64,000 bases of DNA from Chelatococcus sp. HY11 (GTDB taxonomy: Bacteria; Pseudomonadota; Alphaproteobacteria; Rhizobiales; Beijerinckiaceae): the NCBI RefSeq assembly GCF_018398335.1, contig NZ_JAHBRX010000001.1:2472001-2536000 (forward strand). Reading direction: 5' to 3'. The translations under genes and the position numbers were made by a program. Of the stretch, positions 16,967 to 26,184 are shown piece after piece; the first letter of the stretch is position 1; every line of letters starts with the position of its first letter. The notes under the pieces are model-generated. The model was not told the origin of the DNA. It saw only the letters and a program-made list of their open reading frames with translations, and ran no database searches.

Positions 16967-17113
16967 AACGCTGAACCGCAGCCTGCTCCGACGGCGGCTT
17001 GCAAGCCGTCGCGGCCACCATTGCCGTGACACCGGTTGAATTTCCCCGGCTGAGCCGCTATAAGCGGCGCGCCCGCATGCTGTGGGCAACATCTGCTGGT
17101 TGGGGAGGACGCC

Positions 17114-17392
17114 ATGTCGCACGACGCCCTCTTCCAATTGGGGATGGGCGCAGTTTTGCTGAATGCCTCCCAAACGGAAGAATCTTTTCGCTTGATCGCG
17201 GCCGAAACGCGCGCTCCGGTCAATGGCGCGATGTATTTTCATCGCAAAGCCATGGTCGAAGCAGCTATGCGGCCTAATCGGCGCAAGAGGCTCAGCATGA
17301 TCGCATACGCCGGGGCTGGCACAGCCGACCGGCGGCTTGGCGCGATGCCTCCTCCATCCCATCGATGCGCTTCGAATCGATACGCCGCTTAA
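17114..17392 (+). CDS. Small hypothetical protein
   Basis: 92 codons with an excellent ribosome binding site: GGAGG five bases before the ATG. The product starts SHDALFQLGMGAVLLNASQTEE, has an FHRKAMVEAAMRPNRRKRL basic segment in the middle and a Pro/Arg-rich tail; no signal peptide or membrane segment is visible. I recognise no domain. It is placed between the EIIA-like gene and the polyamine genes on the same strand. The last third has weaker coding character. Confidence 0.5.
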   Translation: MSHDALFQLGMGAVLLNASQTEESFRLIAAETRAPVNGAMYFHRKAMVEAAMRPNRRKRLSMIAYAGAGTADRRLGAMPPPSHRCASNRYAA

Positions 17393-17492
17393 GCGACGTC
17401 GCCTGTATGTCGGACGGCGCGCGCATCCTTGACCCGCCCTATTTTCGAGCGGGCATGACGATGCGCCGTTGAGCTGACTGCGCAGGCGGTAG

Positions 17493-17627
17493 CATCGCCT
17501 CAGAGCAGAGCCGAGCGCTCCGCTTGACCGCCGCGTCGCCGGCTATCCGGAATTCGTCCACAACACCGCCGTTCACATCCGCGCTATCGCGCCTTTCGTC
17601 GAGCGGGTCGCCCAGGCCAAGCCATGA
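17493..17627 (+). pseudogene. Possible gene remnant before nspC
   Basis: A frame with no start codon, open from a TAG at 17490-17492, encodes a protein-like end: DRRVAGYPEFVHNTAVHIR, then AIAPFVERVAQAKP and a TGA that overlaps the start of nspC (ATGA-type coupling). The overlap and the well-formed amphipathic sequence suggest the 3' end of a lost or truncated upstream gene. The rest of 17393-17623 shows nothing else. Family not recognised. Confidence 0.25.
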
Positions 17628-18724
17628 TGATTCAAACGCCGTATTATCTCATCGACAAGTCCAAGCTGCTGCGCAACCTCGACATCATCCGGGATGTGCG
17701 CGAGCGCTCCGGCGCCAAGGCGTTGCTTGCCCTAAAGTGTTTCGCGACGTGGTCCGCCTTCGACCTGATGCGCGCGTATATGGATGGCACGACCTCCTCG
17801 TCCCTCTATGAGGTGCGCCTCGGCCGCGAGACCTTCGGGGGCGAAACGCATGCCTATAGCGTGGCCTATGGCGACGACGAGATCGATGAGGTCGTCACGC
17901 ATGCCGACAAGATCATCTTCAACTCCGTCGGCCAGCTCACGCGTTACGCGGACAAGGCCGCCAGTCTGCAGCGCGGCCTGCGGCTGAACCCCCAGGTCAG
18001 CTCGTCGGATTTCGATCTCGCGGACCCGGCCCGGCCCTTTAGCCGCCTCGGCGAATGCAATGTCGACCGGATCGAGGCTGTCATGGACCGCGTTTCCGGC
18101 TTCATGATCCACAATAACTGCGAGAACGGCGACTTCGTGCTGTTCGATGGTCTGCTCTCGACGATCGAGGAGCGCTTCGGCTCTCTCCTCAGGCGTGTCT
18201 CCTGGGTCAGCCTCGGCGGCGGCATCCACTTCACCGGTGAGGGCTATCCCGTCGAGGCCTTCTCGGAGCGCCTGAAGGCCTTCGCCGAGCGCTACGGCGT
18301 GCAGGTCTATCTGGAGCCGGGCGAGGCCGCGATAACCAAGAGCACGACGCTGGAGGTGACAGTGCTCGACACGCTCAACAACGGCAAAGACCTCGCCATC
18401 GTCGACAGCTCCATCGAGGCGCATATGCTCGATCTCCTGATCTATCGCCAGAGCGCCAAGCTGGAGCCGAACACCGGCGACCACGCCTATATGGTCTGCG
18501 GCAAGTCCTGCCTCGCTGGCGACATCTTCGGTGAGTTCCGGTTCGAGGCGCCACTGAAAGTGGGCGATCGCATCTCCTTTCAGGATGCCGCCGGCTACAC
18601 CATGGTGAAGAAAAACTGGTTCAACGGCGTTCGCATGCCGTGCATCGCGCTCCGCGAACTCAACGGCGAGATCAGCCTGATCAAGCAATTCTCGTTCGAA
18701 GACTACAAGGCGAGCCTCTCCTGA
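17624..18724 (+). CDS. nspC: Carboxynorspermidine decarboxylase
   Basis: PLP enzyme of the alanine racemase/group IV decarboxylase fold that decarboxylates carboxynorspermidine or carboxyspermidine to norspermidine or spermidine. The 366-residue product has TPYYLIDKSKLLRNLDIIRDV at the N-terminus, the PLP-binding Lys in ALLALKCFATW (residue 38), HNNCEN, the glycine-rich SLGGGIHFTGEGYP and EPGEAAITKST. These are typical of NspC rather than of ornithine or diaminopimelate decarboxylases. The second codon is also ATG, so the start may be one codon later. The next gene encodes the matching dehydrogenase. Confidence 0.92.
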   Translation: MMIQTPYYLIDKSKLLRNLDIIRDVRERSGAKALLALKCFATWSAFDLMRAYMDGTTSSSLYEVRLGRETFGGETHAYSVAYGDDEIDEVVTHADKIIFNSVGQLTRYADKAASLQRGLRLNPQVSSSDFDLADPARPFSRLGECNVDRIEAVMDRVSGFMIHNNCENGDFVLFDGLLSTIEERFGSLLRRVSWVSLGGGIHFTGEGYPVEAFSERLKAFAERYGVQVYLEPGEAAITKSTTLEVTVLDTLNNGKDLAIVDSSIEAHMLDLLIYRQSAKLEPNTGDHAYMVCGKSCLAGDIFGEFRFEAPLKVGDRISFQDAAGYTMVKKNWFNGVRMPCIALRELNGEISLIKQFSFEDYKASLS

Positions 18725-18768
18725 GGCGAACCATCCCTGAACTCGTGGTTAGGAGGCACCGAGCCGCA

Positions 18769-20061
18769 ATGAAACGTAATGTCCTCATCATCGGCGCCGG
18801 CGGCGTTGCTCAGGTCGTCGCGCATAAATGCGCTCAGAACAATGACGTCCTGGGCGACATCCATATTGCCTCGCGCACCGCCGAGAAATGCGCCGCCATC
18901 GTGCGGTCCGTCCATGAGAAGAAGGCCATGAAGCGGCCGGGCGTTCTCGAGGCCCATGCGCTCGATGCGCTCGACGTCGAGGCCACCAAGGCTCTCATCG
19001 CGCGGACGAAGACAGAGATCGTACTGAACGTGGGCTCAGCCTTCATCAACATGTCGGTCCTGCAGGCCTGCATCGAGACCGGCGCCGCCTATATCGACAC
19101 GGCCATCCATGAGGATCCGCTGAAGATCTGCGAGACGCCGCCGTGGTACGGCAACTACGAGTGGAAGCGCCGCGAGGCCTGTGCCAAGGCCGGCGTCACC
19201 GCAGTGCTCGGCGCCGGCTTCGACCCGGGCGTCGTCAATGCCTATGCGGCCCTGGCGCGTGACGAATATTTCGACCGTATGGATTCGATCGACATCATCG
19301 ACATCAATGCCGGCGATCACGGCCGCTATTTCGCGACGAATTTTGACCCGGAGATCAATTTCCGCGAGTTCACCGGCCAGGTCTGGTCGTGGCAGAACCG
19401 GCAGTGGACCTCCAACACGATGTTCGAGGTCCGCAAGGACTGGGATCTTCCCGTGGTCGGGAAACGCACCTCCTACCTCACGGGCCATGACGAGATCCAT
19501 TCGCTGTCGAAAAACCTCGACGTGCCGCATATCCGCTTCTGGATGGGCTTTGGCGAGCGCTATGTCACCGTCTTCACGGTGCTGAAAAACCTCGGCCTCT
19601 TATCCGAGCAGCCGATCAAGACGGCTGAAGGCCTCGAGGTGGTTCCTCTGAAGGTGGTCAAGGCCGTGCTGCCTGACCCGTCATCGCTGGCGCCCGACTA
19701 CACGGGGAAGACCTGCATCGGCGATCTCGTGAAGGGGGTGAAGGACGGCCGCGAACGCGAGGTCTTCATCTACAACGTCGCCGATCACGCGGAAGCCTAT
19801 GCGGAAGTCGGCAGCCAGGGCATTTCCTACACGGCCGGCGTCCCGCCGGCTGCGGCCGCGATGCTGATCGCCCGCGGCGACTGGGACGTCAAGACCATGG
19901 CCAATGTCGAGGAACTGCCGCCGCGCCCCTTCCTCGACCTCCTGAATCATATGGGCCTGCCGACGCGCATCCGTGACGAAAATGGCGACCGCGCACTCGA
20001 CTTCGCGGATGATGCGGAGGAGCCAGTGGCGGCCAGGCGCGTGGCCTCCGGCCGCCGCTGA
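18769..20061 (+). CDS. Carboxynorspermidine dehydrogenase (saccharopine dehydrogenase family)
   Basis: The ATG at 18769 follows AGGAGG by 12 bases and begins KRNVLIIGAGGVAQVVAHKCA, a Rossmann motif at the very N-terminus. The 430-residue protein also shows GAAYIDTA, GVTAVLGAGFDPGVVNAYAA and WMGFGERYVTV, as in the LYS1-like carboxynorspermidine dehydrogenases. The enzyme condenses aspartate semialdehyde with diaminopropane or putrescine, using NADPH, to the carboxylated polyamine that NspC then decarboxylates. The gene pair therefore gives a spermidine route independent of S-adenosylmethionine. Gap to nspC is 44 bases. Confidence 0.9.
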   Translation: MKRNVLIIGAGGVAQVVAHKCAQNNDVLGDIHIASRTAEKCAAIVRSVHEKKAMKRPGVLEAHALDALDVEATKALIARTKTEIVLNVGSAFINMSVLQACIETGAAYIDTAIHEDPLKICETPPWYGNYEWKRREACAKAGVTAVLGAGFDPGVVNAYAALARDEYFDRMDSIDIIDINAGDHGRYFATNFDPEINFREFTGQVWSWQNRQWTSNTMFEVRKDWDLPVVGKRTSYLTGHDEIHSLSKNLDVPHIRFWMGFGERYVTVFTVLKNLGLLSEQPIKTAEGLEVVPLKVVKAVLPDPSSLAPDYTGKTCIGDLVKGVKDGREREVFIYNVADHAEAYAEVGSQGISYTAGVPPAAAAMLIARGDWDVKTMANVEELPPRPFLDLLNHMGLPTRIRDENGDRALDFADDAEEPVAARRVASGRR

Positions 20062-20142
20062 CGGTCCCACCTCCGACCCAGCCCGGCCGAGGTCCATCCG
20101 GATCTTCGGCCGGGTCCAACCCAAGCGCCTTCCGGTATTGCC

Positions 20143-20820
20143 ATGCCCCCCTCCGCACTCACGCCGTTCGACCGGTTGAAGGCTGCCTGCGCCGATGACT
20201 GGCGCGCCTATTGCCAGCATGACTTCGTGCGCCAGCTGGGCGCCGGCACGCTGCCTGGCGAGGCGTTCCGGCACTATCTGGAGCAGGACTATCTGTTCCT
20301 CATCCATTTCGCCCGGGCCTGGGGGCTCGCCGTCTACAAAAGCCGGTCAGTTGCCGAGCTTCGCCAGGGCCTCGACATGCTGAAGGCGATTGTCGACGTG
20401 GAGCTCGGCCTCCATGTCGACAATTGCCGGCAATGGGGCGTCGCGGAGGATGATCTGTTGCGCGTCCCCGAGGCGCGGGCGACCATGGCCTATACCCGCT
20501 ATGTGCTCGATGCCGGCAACCGGGGCGATCTGCTCGATCTCCATGTGGCGCTCGTGCCGTGCATGATCGGCTATGCGGAGATCGCGACCTGGCTGAATGC
20601 GCAGCCGTTCCTCAAACGGGACGGCAATCCCTATGCGAGCTGGATCGCGATGTACGCGAGCGACGAATTCCAGGACGCAGCAGACGCCGAACGCCGCTGG
20701 CTGGACGAGCGGCTGGCATCCGTTGATCCGGCGCGCTTCGCGGAACTCGCCGGCACCTTTCGCGACGCGACACGGCTCGAAGCCGACTTCTGGCAGATGG
20801 GGCTGGAGCGCCGCTTTTAG
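20143..20820 (+). CDS. tenA: TenA-family thiaminase II / aminopyrimidine aminohydrolase
   Basis: The 225-residue all-helical protein has the TenA features: RHYLEQDYLFLIHFARAWGLA with the acidic pyrimidine-binding Asp, the catalytic Cys in LHVALVPCMIGYAEI and a C-terminal Glu in ATRLEADFWQMGL. TenA hydrolyses damaged thiamine products such as aminomethyl-pyrimidine so the HMP moiety can be salvaged. It is on the same strand as the polyamine genes with an 81-base gap; no other thiamine gene is present, so it may be a stand-alone salvage enzyme. Confidence 0.9.
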   Translation: MPPSALTPFDRLKAACADDWRAYCQHDFVRQLGAGTLPGEAFRHYLEQDYLFLIHFARAWGLAVYKSRSVAELRQGLDMLKAIVDVELGLHVDNCRQWGVAEDDLLRVPEARATMAYTRYVLDAGNRGDLLDLHVALVPCMIGYAEIATWLNAQPFLKRDGNPYASWIAMYASDEFQDAADAERRWLDERLASVDPARFAELAGTFRDATRLEADFWQMGLERRF

Positions 20821-20904
20821 AATCGGCTGCGCTCTGTGGAATCCAGGCGTCGTTCAAAGGCTCGGGCCTGTCGGTCGGCCGCGTAATGACGATGTGGAGC
20901 ATAC

Positions 20905-21159
20905 TCAGGGGTTCCGTCCCGGGGCGACGGACCTCCTCAGCCGAACGCCGGGTCCGTCGCGGTTGGCTGGTAGGAAGCGGACACCGGCTTCTTCCAGCGC
21001 CTTGACGACGAGCATCTCCGTCGTGCGCTGCAGCTCGTGCCGATGGCACTCGAAGTCGCGCACTGTGCTCCGGGACACACCGGCGGCCGTCGCGAGCTGA
21101 TCTTGTGTCCAGTCGAGCAGCCCGCGAGCTGCGCGACATTGTTCGGGACGTAAATTCAT
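20905..21159 (-). CDS. Small XRE-type helix-turn-helix protein
   Basis: About 84 residues from the ATG at 21159; longer in-frame starts exist at 21198 and 21237 but add a Cys/Trp-rich stretch unlike the family. NLRPEQCRAARGLLDWTQDQLATAAGVSRSTVRDFE is a Cro/C1-type HTH, followed by LQRTTEMLVVKALEEAGVRFL and a GPGVRLR tail common in small alphaproteobacterial XRE proteins. It faces tenA tail to tail and diverges from the mrp operon. A role in local regulation is possible but not shown. Confidence 0.75.
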   Translation of the reverse strand: MNLRPEQCRAARGLLDWTQDQLATAAGVSRSTVRDFECHRHELQRTTEMLVVKALEEAGVRFLPANRDGPGVRLRRSVAPGRNP

Positions 21160-21263
21160 GGGTTTAGGCCATTGCAATTGCCACCCGAAGTCAACCATAA
21201 TGTAGGAACTTGAGCAACACCCCACCCCTGTGATCAACTTCGCAAGAGGTCCTGCCGTCGCAC

Positions 21264-24194
21264 ATGCCGGATGCCGCGCTATATTTGACCATTCTCATCG
21301 CTCTTCCCTTCGTGGGAAGCGTCGTCGCGGCCTTTTTTCCGTCCAATGCACGCAATGCGGAAGCTTGGCTTGCCGGCACGGTGTCGCTCACCAACCTCGT
21401 CATAACTATTCTGTTCTTGCCGTCGGTGCGCGACGCGAAGGTTGTCCGCGCGGAATATGAGTGGCTTCCGGACTACGGCCTGAATTTCATCGCTCGCATG
21501 GACGGGTTCTCCTGGTGTTTTTCGATTCTTATCTTCGGCATCGGGTTCCTGGTCGTTCTTTATGCGCGTTATTACATGTCGCCGGCGGACCCGGCACCGC
21601 GCTTCTTCTCCTTCCTGCTCGCCTTCATGGGCGCGATGACCGGCGTCGTCCTCGCCGGCAACCTCATTCAGCTGGTATTCTTCTGGGAGCTGACGAGCCT
21701 TTTCTCGTTCCTGTTGATCGCTTACTGGCACCATAACCAGAATGCCCGTGACGGCGCCCGTGTGGCGCTGACTGTCACGGCAGCCGGCGGACTGTGCCTT
21801 CTCGGCGGCATGCTGATCATCGGCCATATCGTCGGCAGCTATGACCTGGACGTCGTGCTCGCCTCCGGCGATCGCATCGTCTCCCATGAGCTTTATCTGC
21901 CGACATTGCTGCTGGTGGCGATGGGTGCCCTCACGAAGAGCGCGCAGTTCCCCTTCCAGTTCTGGTTGCCGCGCGCCATGGCCGCCCCGACACCCGTCTC
22001 CGCCTACCTGCATTCGGCGACGATGGTGAAGGCCGGCGTGTTCCTGCTGGCGCGGCTCTGGCCTGTCATGTCGAACCACGAGTACTGGTTCTGGCTCTTC
22101 GCCTCGGTGGGGGTGCTGACGCTGCTGATCGGCGCATTCCTGGCCCTTTTCCAGCAGGACCTGAAGGGCCTCCTCGCCTATTCCACCATCAGCCACCTCG
22201 GGCTGATCACCCTTCTGCTCGGGCTCGGCAGCCCACTCGGCATGGTGGCGGCGGTCTTCCACATCATCAACCACGCGGCCTTCAAGGCCTCGCTCTTCAT
22301 GGCGGCCGGCATCATCGACCATGAAGCGGGCACGCGTGATGTCAGGCGCCTCGGCGGCCTGTTCCGCGCCATGCCGATCACGGCCACGCTCGCCATGGTG
22401 GCCGCCGCCTCCATGGCCGGCGTGCCACTGCTCAACGGCTTCATCTCCAAGGAGATGTTCTTCACCGAGACCATCGAGACCCATGTGGACTCGGCGCTCG
22501 ATAGCGCCTTGCCCTATCTCGCGACGCTGGCCGGCATGTTCAGCGTCGCCTATTCGCTGCGCCTGATCGATCAGGTCTTTTTCGGGCCGGTCGCCACCGA
22601 CCTGCCGCGCAAGCCCCATGATCCGGTGATCTGGATGCTGGTGCCGATCGGCCTGCTCGTGCTGATCTGCCTGCTGATCGGCATCCTGCCCGGCCCGACC
22701 GTCGGCAGTTTCCTCGCCACCGCTGTCGAGGGCGTGCTCGGCCCCCATCTGCCGTACTACAGCCTGGCTGTGTGGCACGGCTTCACGCTCGCGCTGATCA
22801 TGAGCTTCGTGGCCCTCATCGGCGGCGTCATCACCTATTTCACGCTGAAGAACTACCTCTCTGGCAATATCGAAGGCGCCCCCCTCCTGCGACGGCTCAA
22901 GGGCAAGCGCATCTTCGAGCGTGCCATCGTCATGCTGTCGTGGCGGTGGGCACGCGGCATCGCCGATATCGTCGGCACCACGCGGCTGCAACCACAGCTC
23001 CGCCTGCTGCTGGCCGTGGCCATTCTGGCGGGACTTTGGCCGCTGTTCAGGGGCTCACTGTCGCTCGATATCGGCTGGCCTTTCACGGTCGATCCAAGCT
23101 TCGTGCTGCTCTGGACCGTGGGATGCGGATGCGCTCTCGGCGCCGCCTATCAGGCCAAATATCATCGCCTCGCGGCCGTTATCATCATGGGCGGCGCCGG
23201 GCTTGCCACCTGCATCACCTTCGCCTGGCTTTCGGCGCCTGATCTCGCGCTGACACAGCTGCTGGTGGAAATCGTCACGACGGTCCTCCTCCTGCTCGGC
23301 CTGCGCTGGCTGCCGCAGCGTCTGGAGGATAGCGGTGTGTCCATTACCTTTGGCGCACGGTTACGGCGCCTGCGGGACCTCATCATCGCCGTCGCCGGGG
23401 GCGCGAGCCTGGCGGCTGTTGCCTATGCGGTCATGACCCGCCCGCAGCTCAACAGCATTTCCAACAATTTCCTTGAACGCGCCTATGCGGAGGGCGGCGG
23501 CCGCAATGTCGTGAATGTCATCCTCGTCGACTTCCGGGGCTTCGATACCCTGGGCGAGATCACCGTGCTCGGCATCGTTGGCATCACGGTCTTCGCGCTG
23601 CTGCGCCGCTTCCGCCCGGCCCGTATTTCCGTGGAAGCACCGAAACAGAAAAGGTTCCAGAACCAGTTCGATGCCGACCGCTATGACGCGCCCAAGGCCG
23701 GCATTGCCGTGCATTACATGATCGTCCCCGGTCTCATCATGCGGCTTCTATTCCCGGTCGTGGCGATGATGGCCGTCTTCCTGTTCATGCGTGGTCACGA
23801 TGCGCCAGGCGGCGGCTTCGTGGCGGGGCTGACCTTCGCCATCGCCTTCATCCTCCAGTACATGGCGGGCGGTGCCCGTTGGGTGGAGGCTCGCCTGCGT
23901 GTCCTGCCGGTCCGCTGGATCGGCGCCGGCCTGCTGGTTGCCGCGGCAACAGGCCTGGCGGCGCTTGCTTTCGGCCGTCCCTTCCTCACATCGGCCTTCC
24001 AGTATGCCGATTTGCCGGTGTTCGGCCGCGTACCGCTGGCAAGTGCTCTTTTCTTCGACCTCGGCGTGTTCTCGCTGGTTCTGGGTGCCACCGTGCTTGT
24101 GCTGATCGCCCTTGCCCATCAGTCGATCCGCATCTACCGCGCCATGGCAGCCGCCAAGGCGGCAGAGGCCGAAGCCATCGAGGAGGCCCGCTGA
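21264..24194 (+). CDS. mrpA: Mrp-type Na+(K+)/H+ antiporter, fused subunits A and B
   Basis: A 976-residue membrane protein, largest subunit of the Mrp antiporter. The first two thirds resemble NuoL/MrpA (FFWELTSLFSFLLIAYWHH, MGALTKSAQFPFQFWLPRAM, HIINHAAFKASLFMAAG). The C-terminal part carries the MrpB-like domain (NVILVDFRGFDTLGEITVLGIVG, FLFMRGHDAPGGGFVAGLTFA). Fused A-B is the group 2 form found in rhizobia as PhaAB, linked to pH or potassium adaptation and growth in symbiosis. AGGAGG at 24181 near the end serves the next gene, whose ATG overlaps this stop. It is the first of six overlapping genes. Confidence 0.95.
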   Translation: MPDAALYLTILIALPFVGSVVAAFFPSNARNAEAWLAGTVSLTNLVITILFLPSVRDAKVVRAEYEWLPDYGLNFIARMDGFSWCFSILIFGIGFLVVLYARYYMSPADPAPRFFSFLLAFMGAMTGVVLAGNLIQLVFFWELTSLFSFLLIAYWHHNQNARDGARVALTVTAAGGLCLLGGMLIIGHIVGSYDLDVVLASGDRIVSHELYLPTLLLVAMGALTKSAQFPFQFWLPRAMAAPTPVSAYLHSATMVKAGVFLLARLWPVMSNHEYWFWLFASVGVLTLLIGAFLALFQQDLKGLLAYSTISHLGLITLLLGLGSPLGMVAAVFHIINHAAFKASLFMAAGIIDHEAGTRDVRRLGGLFRAMPITATLAMVAAASMAGVPLLNGFISKEMFFTETIETHVDSALDSALPYLATLAGMFSVAYSLRLIDQVFFGPVATDLPRKPHDPVIWMLVPIGLLVLICLLIGILPGPTVGSFLATAVEGVLGPHLPYYSLAVWHGFTLALIMSFVALIGGVITYFTLKNYLSGNIEGAPLLRRLKGKRIFERAIVMLSWRWARGIADIVGTTRLQPQLRLLLAVAILAGLWPLFRGSLSLDIGWPFTVDPSFVLLWTVGCGCALGAAYQAKYHRLAAVIIMGGAGLATCITFAWLSAPDLALTQLLVEIVTTVLLLLGLRWLPQRLEDSGVSITFGARLRRLRDLIIAVAGGASLAAVAYAVMTRPQLNSISNNFLERAYAEGGGRNVVNVILVDFRGFDTLGEITVLGIVGITVFALLRRFRPARISVEAPKQKRFQNQFDADRYDAPKAGIAVHYMIVPGLIMRLLFPVVAMMAVFLFMRGHDAPGGGFVAGLTFAIAFILQYMAGGARWVEARLRVLPVRWIGAGLLVAAATGLAALAFGRPFLTSAFQYADLPVFGRVPLASALFFDLGVFSLVLGATVLVLIALAHQSIRIYRAMAAAKAAEAEAIEEAR

Positions 24195-24538
24195 TGGAAC
24201 TCGTCATCGCCATCGCCATCGGCGTGCTTTGCAGCTCGGGCATCTGGCTCCTTCTGCGTCCGCGCACGTTCCAGGTCATCATCGGCCTGTCGCTCCTGTC
24301 CTATGCGGTCAATCTCTTCATCTTCGCGATGGGGCGGCTGCGCGCCGGCGCGCCGCCTGTGCTCGGCGCCTCGGGCACGGGCGACCTCGCGAGCTATGCC
24401 GATCCGCTGCCGCAGGCCCTCGTCCTGACCGCGATCGTCATCAGCTTCGCGATGACGGCGCTCTTCCTCGTCGTGTTGCTGGCGTCGCGTGGCCTGACCG
24501 GCAACGATCACGTCGATGGCCGTGAGGTGGACCAGTGA
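24194..24538 (+). CDS. mrpC: Mrp antiporter subunit C
   Basis: NuoK-like subunit of 114 residues with three membrane helices (ELVIAIAIGVLCSSGIWLLLRPRTFQVIIGLSLLSYAVNLFIFAMG, then LVLTAIVISFAMTALFLVVLLASRG). The ATG at 24194 overlaps the TGA of the A-B gene and has AGGAGG 7 bases upstream. Its own stop overlaps the mrpD start. Part of the conserved order A/B-C-D-E-F-G. Confidence 0.93.
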   Translation: MELVIAIAIGVLCSSGIWLLLRPRTFQVIIGLSLLSYAVNLFIFAMGRLRAGAPPVLGASGTGDLASYADPLPQALVLTAIVISFAMTALFLVVLLASRGLTGNDHVDGREVDQ

Positions 24539-26184
24539 ACTGGCTCGAACACCTCACCATCGCGCCGATCCTCATCCCGTTAGTCGCCGGCGCCTTCATG
24601 CTGCTTCTCGACGGGCGCAATCGCTTTGTCGCGGCCGGCATCAATGTGGCCTCCACCTTCACGCTGCTCGTTATCGCCATTCTGCTGGTGTGGTTCGAGA
24701 GCGCGCAGGATGCCGGCGGCCATGTCTATCTGCTCGGCAACTGGCCGGCACAGTTCGGGATCGTGCTGGTCGCCGACCGCCTGTCGGTCATGATGCTGCT
24801 GGTCACGGCCATCCTGGGTTCAGCCACGCTTCTTTTCGCGTTGGCGCGCTGGCACAAGGCCGGCAGCTATTTCCACCCGCTGTTCCAGTTCCTGCTGATG
24901 GGGATCAACGGCGCGTTCCTCACCGGCGACATCTTCAATCTTTTCGTTTTCTTCGAGGTGATGCTCGCCGCGTCCTACGGGCTGGCGCTGCATGGCTCCG
25001 GCCCGGCGCGCGTCAAGGCCGGCCTCCACTACATCGCCATCAACCTTGCCGCCTCGCTGCTGTTCCTCATCGGTGCCAGCCTGATCTACGGCACCGCCGG
25101 CACCTTGAACATGGCGGCGCTCGCCACCCGGATCGCCGGCCTTCCGTCCGACGAGCGGCTCCTGTTCGAGATCGGCGCGGCCGTGCTCGGCATCGCCTTC
25201 CTTGTAAAGTCTGCCATGTGGCCGCTCGGCTTCTGGCTGCCATCCACCTACGCCGCCGCATCCCCGCCCATCGCGGCGATGTTCTCCATCCTCACCAAGG
25301 TCGGCGTCTACGCGGTGCTGCGGCTCGGCTTCCTGGTGTCATCGGGCGACGACGACGTCTCGCTGCTCTTCGGCGGAGACTGGTTGCTGGTGGGCGGCAT
25401 CGCAACAATCCTTTTCGGCATGATCGGGATCATGGCGTCGCAGGAGATGGCCAGACTCGCGGGCTTCAGCGTGCTGGTCTCGTCCGGCACCCTGCTGGCG
25501 GCCATCGGTGTCGGCGGCGCGGCGGTAACGAGCGGCGCGCTGTTCTATCTCGTCTCGTCGACGCTCGCCATCGCGGCCTTCTTCCTGCTCATCGAGCTCG
25601 TGGAGCGTGGCCGCGCGCCGGCTGATGACGTGCTGGCCGTAACCATGGAGGCCTATGGCCTCGATGATCCCGATGAACTCGAGGAGGACGAGGTCGGCAT
25701 TGCCATTCCGGCGATCATGGCGCTTCTTGGCTCGGCCTTCATCGCCTGCTCGGTGCTTTTGTCCGGCCTGCCGCCCCTGTCAGGCTTCGTGGCCAAATTC
25801 GCCATCCTGTCAGCGCTTGTCGACCCGACGCGGGGTTCGCCGGAAAGCTGGGCGGCCTGGGCCGTCTTCGCGACAATTCTGATGTCCGGGCTCGCGACAT
25901 TGATCGCGATGACACGCGCGGGCATCCGCACGTTCTGGGCCTCAATCGAACGCGATCTGCCGCATGTACGGGTGGTTGAGCTTGCCCCCATCGCGATCCT
26001 GCTCTTCCTGTGCATTGCTCTCACCGTGCAGGCCGGTGGCGCCATGCGCTACATGCAGATGACGGCCGAGGCGCTGCACCGCCCTGGCGCTTACATCGGC
26101 GCGGTCTTCGCCGCTCCGCCCGCCAAGACGGAAACGACCGGGACGGAGCCGGGCACGACGGAAGCGGATGGAGGAAGGCCATGA
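24535..26184 (+). CDS. mrpD: Mrp antiporter subunit D
   Basis: NuoN/M-like subunit of 549 residues with about 14 helices; EVMLAASYGLALHG, VLGIAFLVKSAMWPLGFWLPSTYAAASPPIAAMFSILTKVGVYA and GLPPLSGFVAKFAIL are proton-channel antiporter segments containing conserved Lys and Glu residues. An acidic loop (LDDPDELEEDE, about residue 378) and a hydrophilic tail rich in Thr and Glu are visible. It works with subunit A as the ion-translocating core. Overlaps at both ends indicate coupled translation. Confidence 0.94.
   Translation: MNWLEHLTIAPILIPLVAGAFMLLLDGRNRFVAAGINVASTFTLLVIAILLVWFESAQDAGGHVYLLGNWPAQFGIVLVADRLSVMMLLVTAILGSATLLFALARWHKAGSYFHPLFQFLLMGINGAFLTGDIFNLFVFFEVMLAASYGLALHGSGPARVKAGLHYIAINLAASLLFLIGASLIYGTAGTLNMAALATRIAGLPSDERLLFEIGAAVLGIAFLVKSAMWPLGFWLPSTYAAASPPIAAMFSILTKVGVYAVLRLGFLVSSGDDDVSLLFGGDWLLVGGIATILFGMIGIMASQEMARLAGFSVLVSSGTLLAAIGVGGAAVTSGALFYLVSSTLAIAAFFLLIELVERGRAPADDVLAVTMEAYGLDDPDELEEDEVGIAIPAIMALLGSAFIACSVLLSGLPPLSGFVAKFAILSALVDPTRGSPESWAAWAVFATILMSGLATLIAMTRAGIRTFWASIERDLPHVRVVELAPIAILLFLCIALTVQAGGAMRYMQMTAEALHRPGAYIGAVFAAPPAKTETTGTEPGTTEADGGRP

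Noticed and set aside
16232-17362. 376-codon open frame on the minus strand opposite the EIIA-like gene
   Set aside because: It overlaps a recognisable EIIA domain on the other strand, has a Cys/Arg-rich composition unlike any family, and is explained by high GC producing long antisense frames.
21279-22991. 570-codon minus-strand frame opposite mrpA
   Set aside because: Extremely rich in Asp, Glu, Gln, His and Arg, the antisense image of hydrophobic membrane codons; no domain.
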